Part shown: in pieces, positions 1-5,344 of the stretch | Layout: each line of letters opens with the position of its first letter | Numbering within the stretch: position 1 is the first letter of the stretch | NCBI GenBank assembly: GCA_011390385.1 | Contig: JAABSN010000203.1 | Span: forward strand, 1 to 5,952 | Reading direction: 5' to 3' | DNA from: Thioalkalivibrio nitratireducens | GTDB taxonomy: Bacteria > Pseudomonadota > Gammaproteobacteria > Ectothiorhodospirales > Ectothiorhodospiraceae | Length of the DNA stretch: 5,952 bases | Position numbers and translations under genes: made by a program | Notes under the pieces: generated by a model | What the model saw: only the letters and a program-made list of their open reading frames with translations | The model's database searches: none | What the model was told of the DNA's origin: nothing

Positions 1-817
1 ATTGGCCTATGAGGATTCGGAATGGGCGACCGAGTACGTCTACGTTCTTGCTGACAAACCGGAGTTTATCAGCCTGCAGCACATCCTGGTCATGGTGATC
101 GAACAAGAAGACGGTAGCCTGAGCGAGCCCATCGTGACCAAGCACTGGCGGCAGGACTGGCGCTTTGAGGACACCGATCTGCATGAGTATGCGGGCAATG
201 GCGTCTGGGCGCGCACTAGCCCGACCGAAGAGGAAGTGGTTGGCACCTGGAGCCAGGCTGTTTTCCAGGTCGACGACTCCCCACGCTATGAATCGATGGG
301 AAAGTGGCAGCACTACCCGACGCATTCGGTGTGGGAAGGTCATGAGACGCGCCGTCCGCTGCCCCGCCGCGAGTTCAGCGTCCGCGACGATTACGATCTC
401 CTGCTCGGCACCAACCGGCATACGATCCTGCCCGCTGGATGGACGCACGAACAGGACAATCTGAAAATGGTTGTCGACGCGGACGGCTCGCCTGATCCGG
501 CCACGCCGTTCCTGGCGCGCGAAATCGGCGTCAATCGCTACGACCGGATCGTTGGGTTCGACTTTAGCGCGGGTGATGAGTACTGGGAACAGACCGGTCC
601 CTTCTGGTCTATGGTCCGCAAAAAATGGGCTGAGACGTTCGAAGACTGGGATTTGGTAAAGTTTGAAGCAACCATCGACGGCGAGTCGATGGTGATGGCC
701 GTGTTCGGCAAAGCAATGGAGATTGCCGCCAGCGGTGAATTCGACGCTGAGCAAGCCGAGGCGGATATTGATGCCTTATTTGCTCGGCATGTGACGGGTT
801 TGACGCCGGCCGATTGA
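1..817 (+). CDS. DUF6607 family protein, 5' end missing
   Basis: The reading frame is open from the left edge to a TGA at 815-817, giving about 271 residues. I recognise the DUF6607 family from the sequence FISLQHILVM near residues 22-31, the KHWRQDW stretch near 47-53, the W-rich middle (VWARTSPTEEEVVGTWSQAV) and the late FWSMVRKKW. The family has no established biochemical role. Full-length members usually carry an N-terminal signal peptide, which is not seen here. The first possible start is a TTG at position 2 with no room for a ribosome binding site, so the true start almost certainly lies outside the window. The C-terminus (EFDAEQAEADIDALFARHV) looks complete. The gene converges on the S41 gene with 64 bp between the two stops, and no convincing terminator hairpin is visible there. 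Family assignment is by recognition only; function unknown. Confidence 0.8.
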   Translation, partial: LAYEDSEWATEYVYVLADKPEFISLQHILVMVIEQEDGSLSEPIVTKHWRQDWRFEDTDLHEYAGNGVWARTSPTEEEVVGTWSQAVFQVDDSPRYESMGKWQHYPTHSVWEGHETRRPLPRREFSVRDDYDLLLGTNRHTILPAGWTHEQDNLKMVVDADGSPDPATPFLAREIGVNRYDRIVGFDFSAGDEYWEQTGPFWSMVRKKWAETFEDWDLVKFEATIDGESMVMAVFGKAMEIAASGEFDAEQAEADIDALFARHVTGLTPAD

Positions 818-881
818 AACACGACGATCATGCCGCCTCCTTGCGTTTCCGATTGCACCGCGCGGGGCTTCTGGCGCACCC

Positions 882-1391
882 CTAGTTCCGTGGCCCTGGC
901 TTCCTGGGCTCCGCTTCGCCTTCGGCCGTAACGGACGTGCAGGTGGTCATCGCAAACTCCATGCGCTGGCCTTCGTCGAGGGTGGTGATCGTGGCCACCA
1001 GCCGATCGCCGCTTCGATCATAGATGATGCGCTGCGGGAAGTCGTGCGCGGCGTTTTCGAACACGGCTAGAGTCTGCCCGCCCCCGGCGTAGTGGAAGGC
1101 CACCGGCGCCCGCCCGCCAGGTGAGGCCACGTAGACCGGTCCCTCTGGGCCGGGCTCGATACGCAGATCCTCGAACGAGCGCAGCGCGCCGTCGCGCACC
1201 GTAAGGGCATGGCCGAAGAGCAGTCCGTGACCGGTGTCGATCCAGTACTCCTCGGTACCCCCCTTGTCGTGCGCCCAGCAGCCGCCAAGCCAGCTCAAAT
1301 CCACGCTCTTTGGATCAGTTGAGGCAAGCACTGCAGTGCCTGCGCTAATCATTGCGCCAGCTAAGAGCGCTGACCAGGTGTGGCGTTTCAT
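882..1391 (-). other. Embedded DUF6265 reading unit with its own signal peptide and start signals
   Basis: Inside the S41-DUF6265 frame, Met347 (ATG at 1391-1389) begins a 169-residue segment that by itself looks like a complete exported DUF6265 protein. It has a basic n-region (MKRH), a hydrophobic core (SALLAGAMISAGTAVLA), then the domain starting at LSWLGGCW. A GGAGG lies at 1407-1403, 11 nt before the ATG, a slightly long but usable spacing. The codon two before the ATG is CAA (1397-1395), one C-to-T change from TAA. I infer that two genes, S41 (about 344 aa) and DUF6265 (about 169 aa), were once separate, or still are translated separately by internal initiation. A sequencing error or strain-specific stop loss would look the same. 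Visible: the signals. Inferred: the history. Confidence 0.5.
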
Positions 1392-2429
1392 TTCTTGACT
1401 TGCCTCCGCTGCCGACCTGCGAACACTGCGATGGGCCTTGATGAGCCGCAGGGCGCGTTCCAGTGCCTGATCTCCCGGGACTTCGATGTCGGGGCGCACA
1501 CCCCGGCGATCCAAGCGGATCCCGTCGGGCGCAACGTAGTCTGCCACAGGCACGAACAGGCGGAAGGTCTCGTTCATGGGGAAGTGCTCGGCGCTGAGCA
1601 TGGCGCCAGCGGTACGCTCGCCGATCACGGTCACTCCCCGGCGCTGGAACAGATAGACCAGCGGTTCGGAAGTGCTGGCCGTGTCCTCGTCGGTGAGGAT
1701 GACCAACTGACCTTCAAAAATTGGGTCAGCGTGGGCCGGCAGGATCAGACGAGCCGCCCCGTCGCGTTGGAGCTGGGCCGCGAAGGTAGCCAGATCAAGG
1801 ACTTCCAGCGCGGCAATTGCCTCGTATTGCTCGGCAGTAGGATAGTCGCCGTGGTGCGCAAACCAGTCGCGGGTCAAGAACGCCCCGGCGTCGATGGATT
1901 CATTGCTTAGCGCCCGCGATAGCGCGACTGCGGTCGGAAAAGAGCCGCCGGAGTTGCCGCGGAGATCGATCAGCAAAGCGCTGGCATGCTGCTCGATGAC
2001 CTCGTTCAAGGTCTCGGTGATGGCCATCGGGTCACCTTCGAATCCGCGAATCCGCACCACAGCGATGTCCTCACGCGGCCAGGCCAGCGAAACGGGTGGT
2101 TCGTCGTCCTGCGCACCGGATCGGGGCTGCCAGTGCAGGCGGAAATGGGTGAACGGCAGCCGGTCGGTGGCCTCATTGAAGGCGCGGTGGAATTCGCCAT
2201 CGTCCAGGACCAGGACGTCGGGATTGCGGACGGTCTGCTTGAATTCGGCCCATTCGCTTCCCGAAAGGAAAGCGGGGTTGGGTACGGCAGCCTCAGCCGT
2301 GGCAATCGCACGCTCGACCAGTTCTACACGAAGCGCGGGCCGATCCTCGGCCTGGGCAGGGAATACATCGAGGATCGACAGAATCGAGATGAGGAGAACG
2401 ATCTGCACTCGACCGAGGACTGTGATCAT
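882..2429 (-). CDS. S41-family serine peptidase joined in frame to a DUF6265 domain
   Basis: This is a 515-residue exported protein. Residues 1-27 form a signal peptide with a hydrophobic core and a likely AQA cleavage site. Residues about 30-335 are an S41 (C-terminal processing/tricorn-like) peptidase core. It has a THFRL motif with His95, the DLRGNSGG signature at 155-162, the nucleophile motif TASTSE with Ser252 as expected catalytic serine, GERTAGA at 270-276, and GVRPDIEVP at 310-318. The Lys found in the CtpA/Prc type after GExTxG is Ala276 here, so a Ser-His tricorn/IRBP-like mechanism is more likely than Ser-Lys; substrates are unknown. Residues about 375-500 match DUF6265 (LSWLGGCW at 378-385, ENAAHDFPQRI at 458-468), a domain of unknown function. 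Between them, residues 347-370 look like a second signal peptide. No PDZ domain is evident. The start ATG is preceded only by a weak AGGT 11 nt upstream. The gene lies 135 bp downstream of the LytTR gene on the same strand and may be regulated by it. Confidence 0.88.
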   Translation of the reverse strand: MITVLGRVQIVLLISILSILDVFPAQAEDRPALRVELVERAIATAEAAVPNPAFLSGSEWAEFKQTVRNPDVLVLDDGEFHRAFNEATDRLPFTHFRLHWQPRSGAQDDEPPVSLAWPREDIAVVRIRGFEGDPMAITETLNEVIEQHASALLIDLRGNSGGSFPTAVALSRALSNESIDAGAFLTRDWFAHHGDYPTAEQYEAIAALEVLDLATFAAQLQRDGAARLILPAHADPIFEGQLVILTDEDTASTSEPLVYLFQRRGVTVIGERTAGAMLSAEHFPMNETFRLFVPVADYVAPDGIRLDRRGVRPDIEVPGDQALERALRLIKAHRSVRRSAAEASQEMKRHTWSALLAGAMISAGTAVLASTDPKSVDLSWLGGCWAHDKGGTEEYWIDTGHGLLFGHALTVRDGALRSFEDLRIEPGPEGPVYVASPGGRAPVAFHYAGGGQTLAVFENAAHDFPQRIIYDRSGDRLVATITTLDEGQRMEFAMTTCTSVTAEGEAEPRKPGPRN

Positions 2430-2457
2430 GACTTGGAATTACCTGATTTGAGTGTGA

Positions 2458-2471
2458 GTGCACAATTGCAC
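2458..2471. promoter_or_regulatory. 14-bp palindrome upstream of the S41 gene, candidate operator
   Basis: GTGCA-CAAT-TGCAC has perfect 5-bp arms and lies 29-42 nt before the S41 start codon. It is directly preceded by a tandem hexamer, TGAGTG twice at 2449-2460, whose second copy overlaps the left arm. The position fits a repressor or activator site in the leader or core promoter. It does not match the LytTR direct-repeat pattern, so it may bind a different regulator. No strong -10/-35 pair is visible beside it, so regulatory function is inference. Confidence 0.3.
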
Positions 2472-2564
2472 GGGCGCTCAACAAGTTCCACTTCGGTTTG
2501 ACCAGGGCGAAGGCTTTTTGACGAAAATGAAAGGCCTCGATGCGAGCCCGTCGGGACGCTCGGC

Positions 2565-3410
2565 TTATAGTGTAGCGCCCTGTACCGGCAGCCTTGCAAG
2601 CTCGAATCGCGGTGAGACCGGCACATCACAATCGCTGCCGCGCACTCTGGCGCGGCGCTTTCTGGCGTTGCCCATCACGGACTCGACGCGCTCGGCATTG
2701 ACCAGGAAGGACCGATGTACCCGGACTGCATTCGGAAGCTGCGCCTCGATTTCCGCCAGCGTGGCCCGGAACAGGAGCTGCTCGGGCTGGCCGCGCTGCA
2801 GGTAGTGCAGGGTGACGTAGTTCTGCTCGGCCTGGGCGAAGACGAAGTCTGAGGCGGCCAGGCGCAGGCGATCGTCCTGATTGCGGCCCTGCAGCACCAG
2901 ACGTTCTTCCCCGGCTCGATCGCCAAGAATGCTGATGATGGCTCGACGGATCAACATGGCTGGCGGCACCAGCAGCGGCAAGTAGGGGAGGGTGACCCAG
3001 GTGATGAAATCCAGCCATCGTCCAGGAGACAGCGGCTGTTCGTTCACGACGATTGCGTTGTACAGATAGGCCATATTGAAGACCAGCGCCACCAGCAGGG
3101 ACAGCGCCAGCAGTTCATGCCAGATACGCCAGACGGCATTGTTGCGCTCGATCCACCAGCGGGTCAGGCCGTGGACCATCAGAAAGGGCAGCACAACGCA
3201 CAGGCCGTATCCGGACAGCCGCAAGGTCCGAAACGAGGCTGAGTACCGGTCGGTCCCCATCGGCTCGATGAAAAGCACGATGAAGACCAGGATTGCGCCG
3301 GTCGCGCTCCCCAGCCCGATCGGCAGCCACCAGGAATCGACAAAACGCAGCGGCTGCCGCAGCGCAGCGCCGGCCCTAGCTCCGATCCCTGGCGTTGATG
3401 ATTCGACCAT
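2565..3410 (-). CDS. Membrane-anchored LytTR-family transcription regulator
   Basis: This is a 281-residue protein with an N-terminal membrane part and a C-terminal LytTR DNA-binding domain. Four hydrophobic segments are visible near residues 27-49, 66-84, 97-122 and 134-157, followed by a short linker. The LytTR domain covers about 183-280, with the family signatures DFVFAQAEQNYVTLHYL at 188-204, RATLAEIEAQLP at 215-226 and VRVHRSFLVN at 229-238. There is no receiver domain, so it is not a classical response regulator. It probably senses a membrane or exported signal directly, or through a partner, and binds paired direct repeats in target promoters. The ATG at 3410 has no good Shine-Dalgarno sequence and lies only 9 bp after the stop of the histidine kinase relic, so it may depend on read-through transcription from that side. 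The S41 gene follows 135 bp downstream on the same strand and is the obvious candidate target. Family call is firm; target and signal are unknown. Confidence 0.9.
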   Translation of the reverse strand: MVESSTPGIGARAGAALRQPLRFVDSWWLPIGLGSATGAILVFIVLFIEPMGTDRYSASFRTLRLSGYGLCVVLPFLMVHGLTRWWIERNNAVWRIWHELLALSLLVALVFNMAYLYNAIVVNEQPLSPGRWLDFITWVTLPYLPLLVPPAMLIRRAIISILGDRAGEERLVLQGRNQDDRLRLAASDFVFAQAEQNYVTLHYLQRGQPEQLLFRATLAEIEAQLPNAVRVHRSFLVNAERVESVMGNARKRRARVRGSDCDVPVSPRFELARLPVQGATL

Positions 3411-3419
3411 GGCCAGAGT

Positions 3420-3645
3420 TTACCGCCCACTCAGAGCGGGCGAGCTTGATTCGCTGCCCAGTTGGTCGGGCCTCTCGTCGATGCCGCAGCCCAGCCACAG
3501 GCGCGCCACGGCGCCGCTGTCGATATCGCCGCGTTCCAGCAGTGCCGGCCCCGGCGCCTTGCAGTTCGGCGATACGCCGCGCCAGCGCCAGTCCGACCCC
3601 GCTGCCGCCGGTAGCTGGCGCTCTACGCCTGGTGGCTGTGGCCGG
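3420..3645 (-). pseudogene. Relic of a sensor histidine kinase C-terminus, frameshifted
   Basis: No intact gene fills this stretch, but the minus strand carries a recognisable fragment of a histidine kinase ATPase domain. From about 3627 to 3554 one frame reads RRAPATGGSGVGLALARRI then AELQGA, which is the G2 box (GGSGxGLA) and following helix of HATPase_c. A second frame, offset by one base, continues with PALLERGDIDSGAVARLWL and ends at a TAA at 3422-3420; GAVARLWL resembles the last beta strand of such kinases. Joining them needs a +1 or -2 change near 3560-3554. H-box, N-box and sensor parts are absent: the fragment begins directly after the DUF1989 stop, in the same frame as that gene. 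GC content is very high (about 73% in the line 3481-3540 by hand count), unlike the gene upstream. It is probably debris of a kinase truncated by a rearrangement. The assignment rests on motif recognition. Confidence 0.6.
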
Positions 3646-4263
3646 TCACTGATTCGCTTCGCTGCATCGCAGCATCTGGAAATGTATGGGTTTGAAGGAG
3701 AAGTTGTTTGACTGTCCGGCTGAACAGGCGGATATTGCCACCAACAGCGGCATCTCCGCCCTCAGGCGAATGAAATCACCGGCCGTGCTGAGCGGTGGCT
3801 GCACCCGAAACTCTCCGGTGCTGGCGTCGATCACGACATTCATGAAGACATTGAAGGCAATGGGGATTCGATCAGGTCCGATGCCGTACGCGGCGAGGGC
3901 TGCCGCCAGGTTGCCCTCGCAGCCCGGGCGCTCATCCTCTTCCCCGTAGATGATCCTGAAGGTGTCTTTTGAACAGGGCGTCAAGGTAAAATCGTGGCGA
4001 CCGCAGGTGTCTTCCATGATGGTGAACATGGGTCTGCTGCGGTTCGAGTAAAGCACGTCACCCGTGGTCAGCCACAAGCGGGATGCATAGTCCAGAGACC
4101 GTCCTGATGACAGGTACTCTCGATCATCAGGACGTGCAAAAGCCACTACGTCGCTAACCTGCTGGCCTTCGGGATCGATGATCAGCAGTTCATCCCCTGC
4201 GCTGAGCTCGACCGCCTTGGCCGAACAGGGTGGGATTATTTCGGTCACCTGGCTATTGTTCAA
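3646..4263 (-). CDS. DUF1989 / urea carboxylase-associated family protein
   Basis: This 205-residue soluble protein belongs to DUF1989, which includes the proteins encoded beside urea carboxylase and related nitrogen-metabolism enzymes. Conserved elements in order are PEGQQVSDVVAF at 31-42, LTTGDVLYSNRSRPMFTI at 65-82, the EDTCGRHDFTLTPCS block at 84-98 (His90, Asp91, Cys97), GCEGNLAAAL at 114-123, NVFMNV at 138-143, and AEMPLLVAISAC at 169-180. The His and Cys residues of such blocks are plausible metal ligands, but I cannot show this. The usual AEMD motif reads AEMP here, a possible loss of a conserved acid. The start is a TTG whose bases form a 4-bp TTGA overlap with the stop of the GntA-like gene, a sign of translational coupling; a GTG five codons later (4248) is an alternative. 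The length fits the family. The partner gene suggests a role in handling urea-, guanidine- or N-hydroxylated nitrogen compounds, which is inference. The histidine kinase relic follows immediately. Confidence 0.85.
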   Translation of the reverse strand: MNNSQVTEIIPPCSAKAVELSAGDELLIIDPEGQQVSDVVAFARPDDREYLSSGRSLDYASRLWLTTGDVLYSNRSRPMFTIMEDTCGRHDFTLTPCSKDTFRIIYGEEDERPGCEGNLAAALAAYGIGPDRIPIAFNVFMNVVIDASTGEFRVQPPLSTAGDFIRLRAEMPLLVAISACSAGQSNNFSFKPIHFQMLRCSEANQ

Positions 4264-4976
4264 GATTGCTTGCTGAAATCATAAGGGCACTGCCAATCAG
4301 CCTCGACCTCACGGCCACTATACTGCCTGGCTTCGCTGGCATCGCCGAAATCCGCAAGATTGGGGTTAATCGATCCTTGCAAGGCCAGTTCGCGTTGACG
4401 TGTCGCTGTCTGAATTTTCCAATAGCGTCCGTCTTCCCGCAGTTTCTCAAACTGGCGATGCGAATTGAAAACCATTGCCGGGTGGCTGAACCGCCTGGCA
4501 AGCCGCGACGCGTGCGCATGCAGGCCGATCACGAAAAATGGATGGCTCGCCATACTCAGGCTGAAGCGAGGGCTAGACGCATCGCTGCTGACGTCCATGG
4601 CGGCATCGCTGCCTGCCAGGACATCAAGCTTGTGGAGTCGCCACAGCTGCGACCACAGCATCGACTCAAAGCGACGCTCGGTCATTTCAAACGGGCCACG
4701 GAAAATCGCAACATAGGAATGGACGATGGCTTTGTCGCAAGTATCTGATTCGATCATGGCAACAAAGTCCGACAGGCCGTCCAGCATCGGAACGTCATTA
4801 TCGGGGTCTCCCAATCTGTGGAACTCATGGGTTTCAATGGCGCCACGTGCCAAAGCCGACTTGGCCCCCACGCAGGGAAAGGTGTCGTCATCAAGGAATT
4901 CCAGAAAACGCGCTCCTGGGCTTTGGCCGGGAGCCGAAGTTATTTTGTCGGCGATACGAGCTTCGGATTGTTCCAT
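4260..4976 (-). CDS. YqcI/YcgG-family (GntA-like) heme-dependent N-oxygenase
   Basis: This 238-residue cytoplasmic protein has the YqcI/YcgG family signatures throughout: FPCVGAKSAL at 33-42, ASHPFFVIGLHAHASRLARR at 143-162, FNSHRQFEKLR at 170-180, QGSINPNLADFG at 200-211, SEARQYSGREV at 214-224 and WQCPYDF at 228-234. The family includes GntA of guanitoxin biosynthesis, a heme-dependent enzyme that N-hydroxylates a guanidine group. By family, this protein should bind heme and hydroxylate a nitrogen of an amine, arginine or guanidine substrate. Which histidine (145, 153 or 173) could ligate heme is not known to me. No other guanitoxin genes are in the window, so the product is not claimed to be guanitoxin, and no gene symbol is assigned. 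The start ATG at 4976 has a modest AGAGAAG upstream. It is the first gene of a coupled pair with DUF1989. Length is normal and no key motif is missing. Confidence 0.88.
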   Translation of the reverse strand: MEQSEARIADKITSAPGQSPGARFLEFLDDDTFPCVGAKSALARGAIETHEFHRLGDPDNDVPMLDGLSDFVAMIESDTCDKAIVHSYVAIFRGPFEMTERRFESMLWSQLWRLHKLDVLAGSDAAMDVSSDASSPRFSLSMASHPFFVIGLHAHASRLARRFSHPAMVFNSHRQFEKLREDGRYWKIQTATRQRELALQGSINPNLADFGDASEARQYSGREVEADWQCPYDFSKQS

Positions 4977-4990
4977 CGGCTTCTCTATGC

Positions 4991-5027
4991 ATTATGGGTC
5001 TTGCTGAGTTCTGAACATCCTCAGAAC
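4991..5027 (-). promoter_or_regulatory. Palindromic operator candidate with -10-like box before the GntA-like gene
   Basis: GTTCTGA-ACATCC-TCAGAAC at 5008-5027 is an inverted repeat with perfect 7-bp arms and a 6-nt spacer. On the minus strand a CATAAT at 4996-4991 resembles a -10 box. The palindrome then sits where the -35 box would be, as for a repressor or activator site. The -35 itself (around GATGTT) is poor, and transcription from this -10 would leave only about 8 nt before the ATG, so the promoter call is weak. The palindrome is certain; its role is inferred. A repeat element is the alternative. Confidence 0.35.
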
Positions 5028-5148
5028 CTTGGTCGAGAGAATCCTAGCCTTCGCTCTGGTGCAGAGTATGTACGGGTAGCCACATTGCCCGGCAGCGTGC
5101 CCACAGCCGACGCCTCGGCCGTGTCGACCTTCATGCCATAAGGTTTCT

Positions 5149-5171
5149 GTTCGATACCGAACGCTTTTTTT
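5149..5171 (+). terminator. Hairpin plus T-run, terminator-like, reading rightwards
   Basis: GTTCG-ATAC-CGAAC (5149-5162) forms a 5-bp stem, extendable by a T-G wobble, and is followed after GC by seven T at 5165-5171. This is the shape of a small Rho-independent terminator on the plus strand, although the stem is short. No plus-strand gene that it would end is visible. It may be left over from a lost gene, or be an attenuator if receptor transcription starts further upstream. Confidence 0.35.
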
Positions 5172-5192
5172 GAGGCATATCAATATAAAAGG

Positions 5193-5205
5193 TGCATCGA
5201 ATGCA
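5193..5205. repeat. 13-bp inverted repeat in the receptor upstream region
   Basis: TGCAT-CGA-ATGCA is a perfect inverted repeat with 5-bp arms and 3-nt spacer, about 25 bp upstream of the promoter-like -35 at 5230. It could be a regulator binding site. A match of this length can also arise by chance, so confidence is low. Confidence 0.2.
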
Positions 5206-5229
5206 TAATGTGGGAAGTTTCGGGCCACA

Positions 5230-5258
5230 TTGAGTCACCCGGTTTTAGCCGGTATGTT
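5230..5258 (+). promoter_or_regulatory. Sigma-70-like promoter candidate for the receptor gene
   Basis: TTGAGT at 5230-5235 and TATGTT at 5253-5258 are separated by 17 nt, each matching four of six consensus bases. The spacer contains a CCGG-TTTTAG-CCGG inverted repeat that could be a binding site. Initiation would give a leader of about 80 nt before the ATG at 5345. No good sigma-28 flagellar promoter was found; the nearest resemblance (TAAGGTTT at 5139) has wrong spacing. Confidence 0.3.
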
Positions 5259-5332
5259 TTGAAAGAACTTTTTATCCAATAATCAGGAGGTTAACAACCA
5301 AACCAGCTGCGTCTCCATATAACTACTATTAC

Positions 5333-5337
5333 GGGAG
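5333..5337 (+). promoter_or_regulatory. Ribosome binding site of the receptor gene
   Basis: GGGAG lies 7 nt before the ATG at 5345, an ideal spacing that fixes this start. A stronger AGGAGG at 5285-5290 has no ATG, GTG or TTG within a usable distance and looks orphaned. Confidence 0.7.
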
Positions 5338-5344
5338 CAAACCA

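Larger units (their letters stand above)
4977..5344. other. Divergent intergenic region, no convincing gene
   Basis: These 368 bases separate the minus-strand GntA-like gene from the plus-strand receptor gene and should hold both promoters. Short open frames cross it on both strands, such as minus 5228-4992, but none has a ribosome binding site with a family resemblance. The part nearest the receptor gene (about 5165-5330) is clearly richer in A and T than the flanks. It holds several inverted repeats (5008-5027, 5149-5162, 5193-5205), a T-run, one promoter-like pair at 5230-5258 and two Shine-Dalgarno-like sequences. The minus-strand translation around 5060-4995 has the look of a short repetitive intergenic element, but I cannot verify copies elsewhere. 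Confidence 0.7.

Noticed and set aside
818..881. Possible bidirectional terminator between the convergent DUF6607 and S41 genes
   Set aside because: Only loose GGGG/CCCC pairing with an 11-nt loop and no T-tract on either strand.
1380..2501. Three long plus-strand ORFs opposite the S41 gene
   Set aside because: They are shadows of the S41 gene in GC-rich DNA; the minus strand carries clear catalytic motifs and a signal peptide.
2490..2520. GTT-containing repeats resembling LytTR binding sites
   Set aside because: Two GTT cores are 11 bp apart rather than about two helical turns, and flanking bases mismatch the consensus.
2508..2536. Imperfect inverted repeat AGGCTTTTT / GAAAGGCCT after the LytTR gene
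   Set aside because: The stem is bulged and AT-rich with no proper T-run after it on the minus strand, so a terminator is not supported.
3447..3658. 9-bp direct repeat TGATTCGCT flanking the kinase relic
   Set aside because: A 9-mer shared by chance within some 200 bp is not rare enough to claim a deletion or insertion scar.
3076..3711. Plus-strand ORF of 211 codons across the LytTR gene and the kinase relic
   Set aside because: Low-complexity Ser/Arg/Pro-rich translation antisense to clear LytTR motifs.
4818..5141. Plus-strand ORF of 107 codons ending just before the terminator-like hairpin
   Set aside because: Most of it is antisense to the well-supported GntA-like gene, it has no recognisable domain, and its tail lies in non-coding-looking DNA.
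5139..5165. Sigma-28-like flagellar promoter before the receptor gene
   Set aside because: The -35-like TAAGGTTT is good, but the spacing is 2 nt short and the -10 keeps only the CCGA core.
4992..5228. Minus-strand ORF of 78 codons upstream of the GntA-like gene
   Set aside because: No ribosome binding site or family resemblance, odd composition rich in Arg, Cys and His; it looks like chance or a repeat element.
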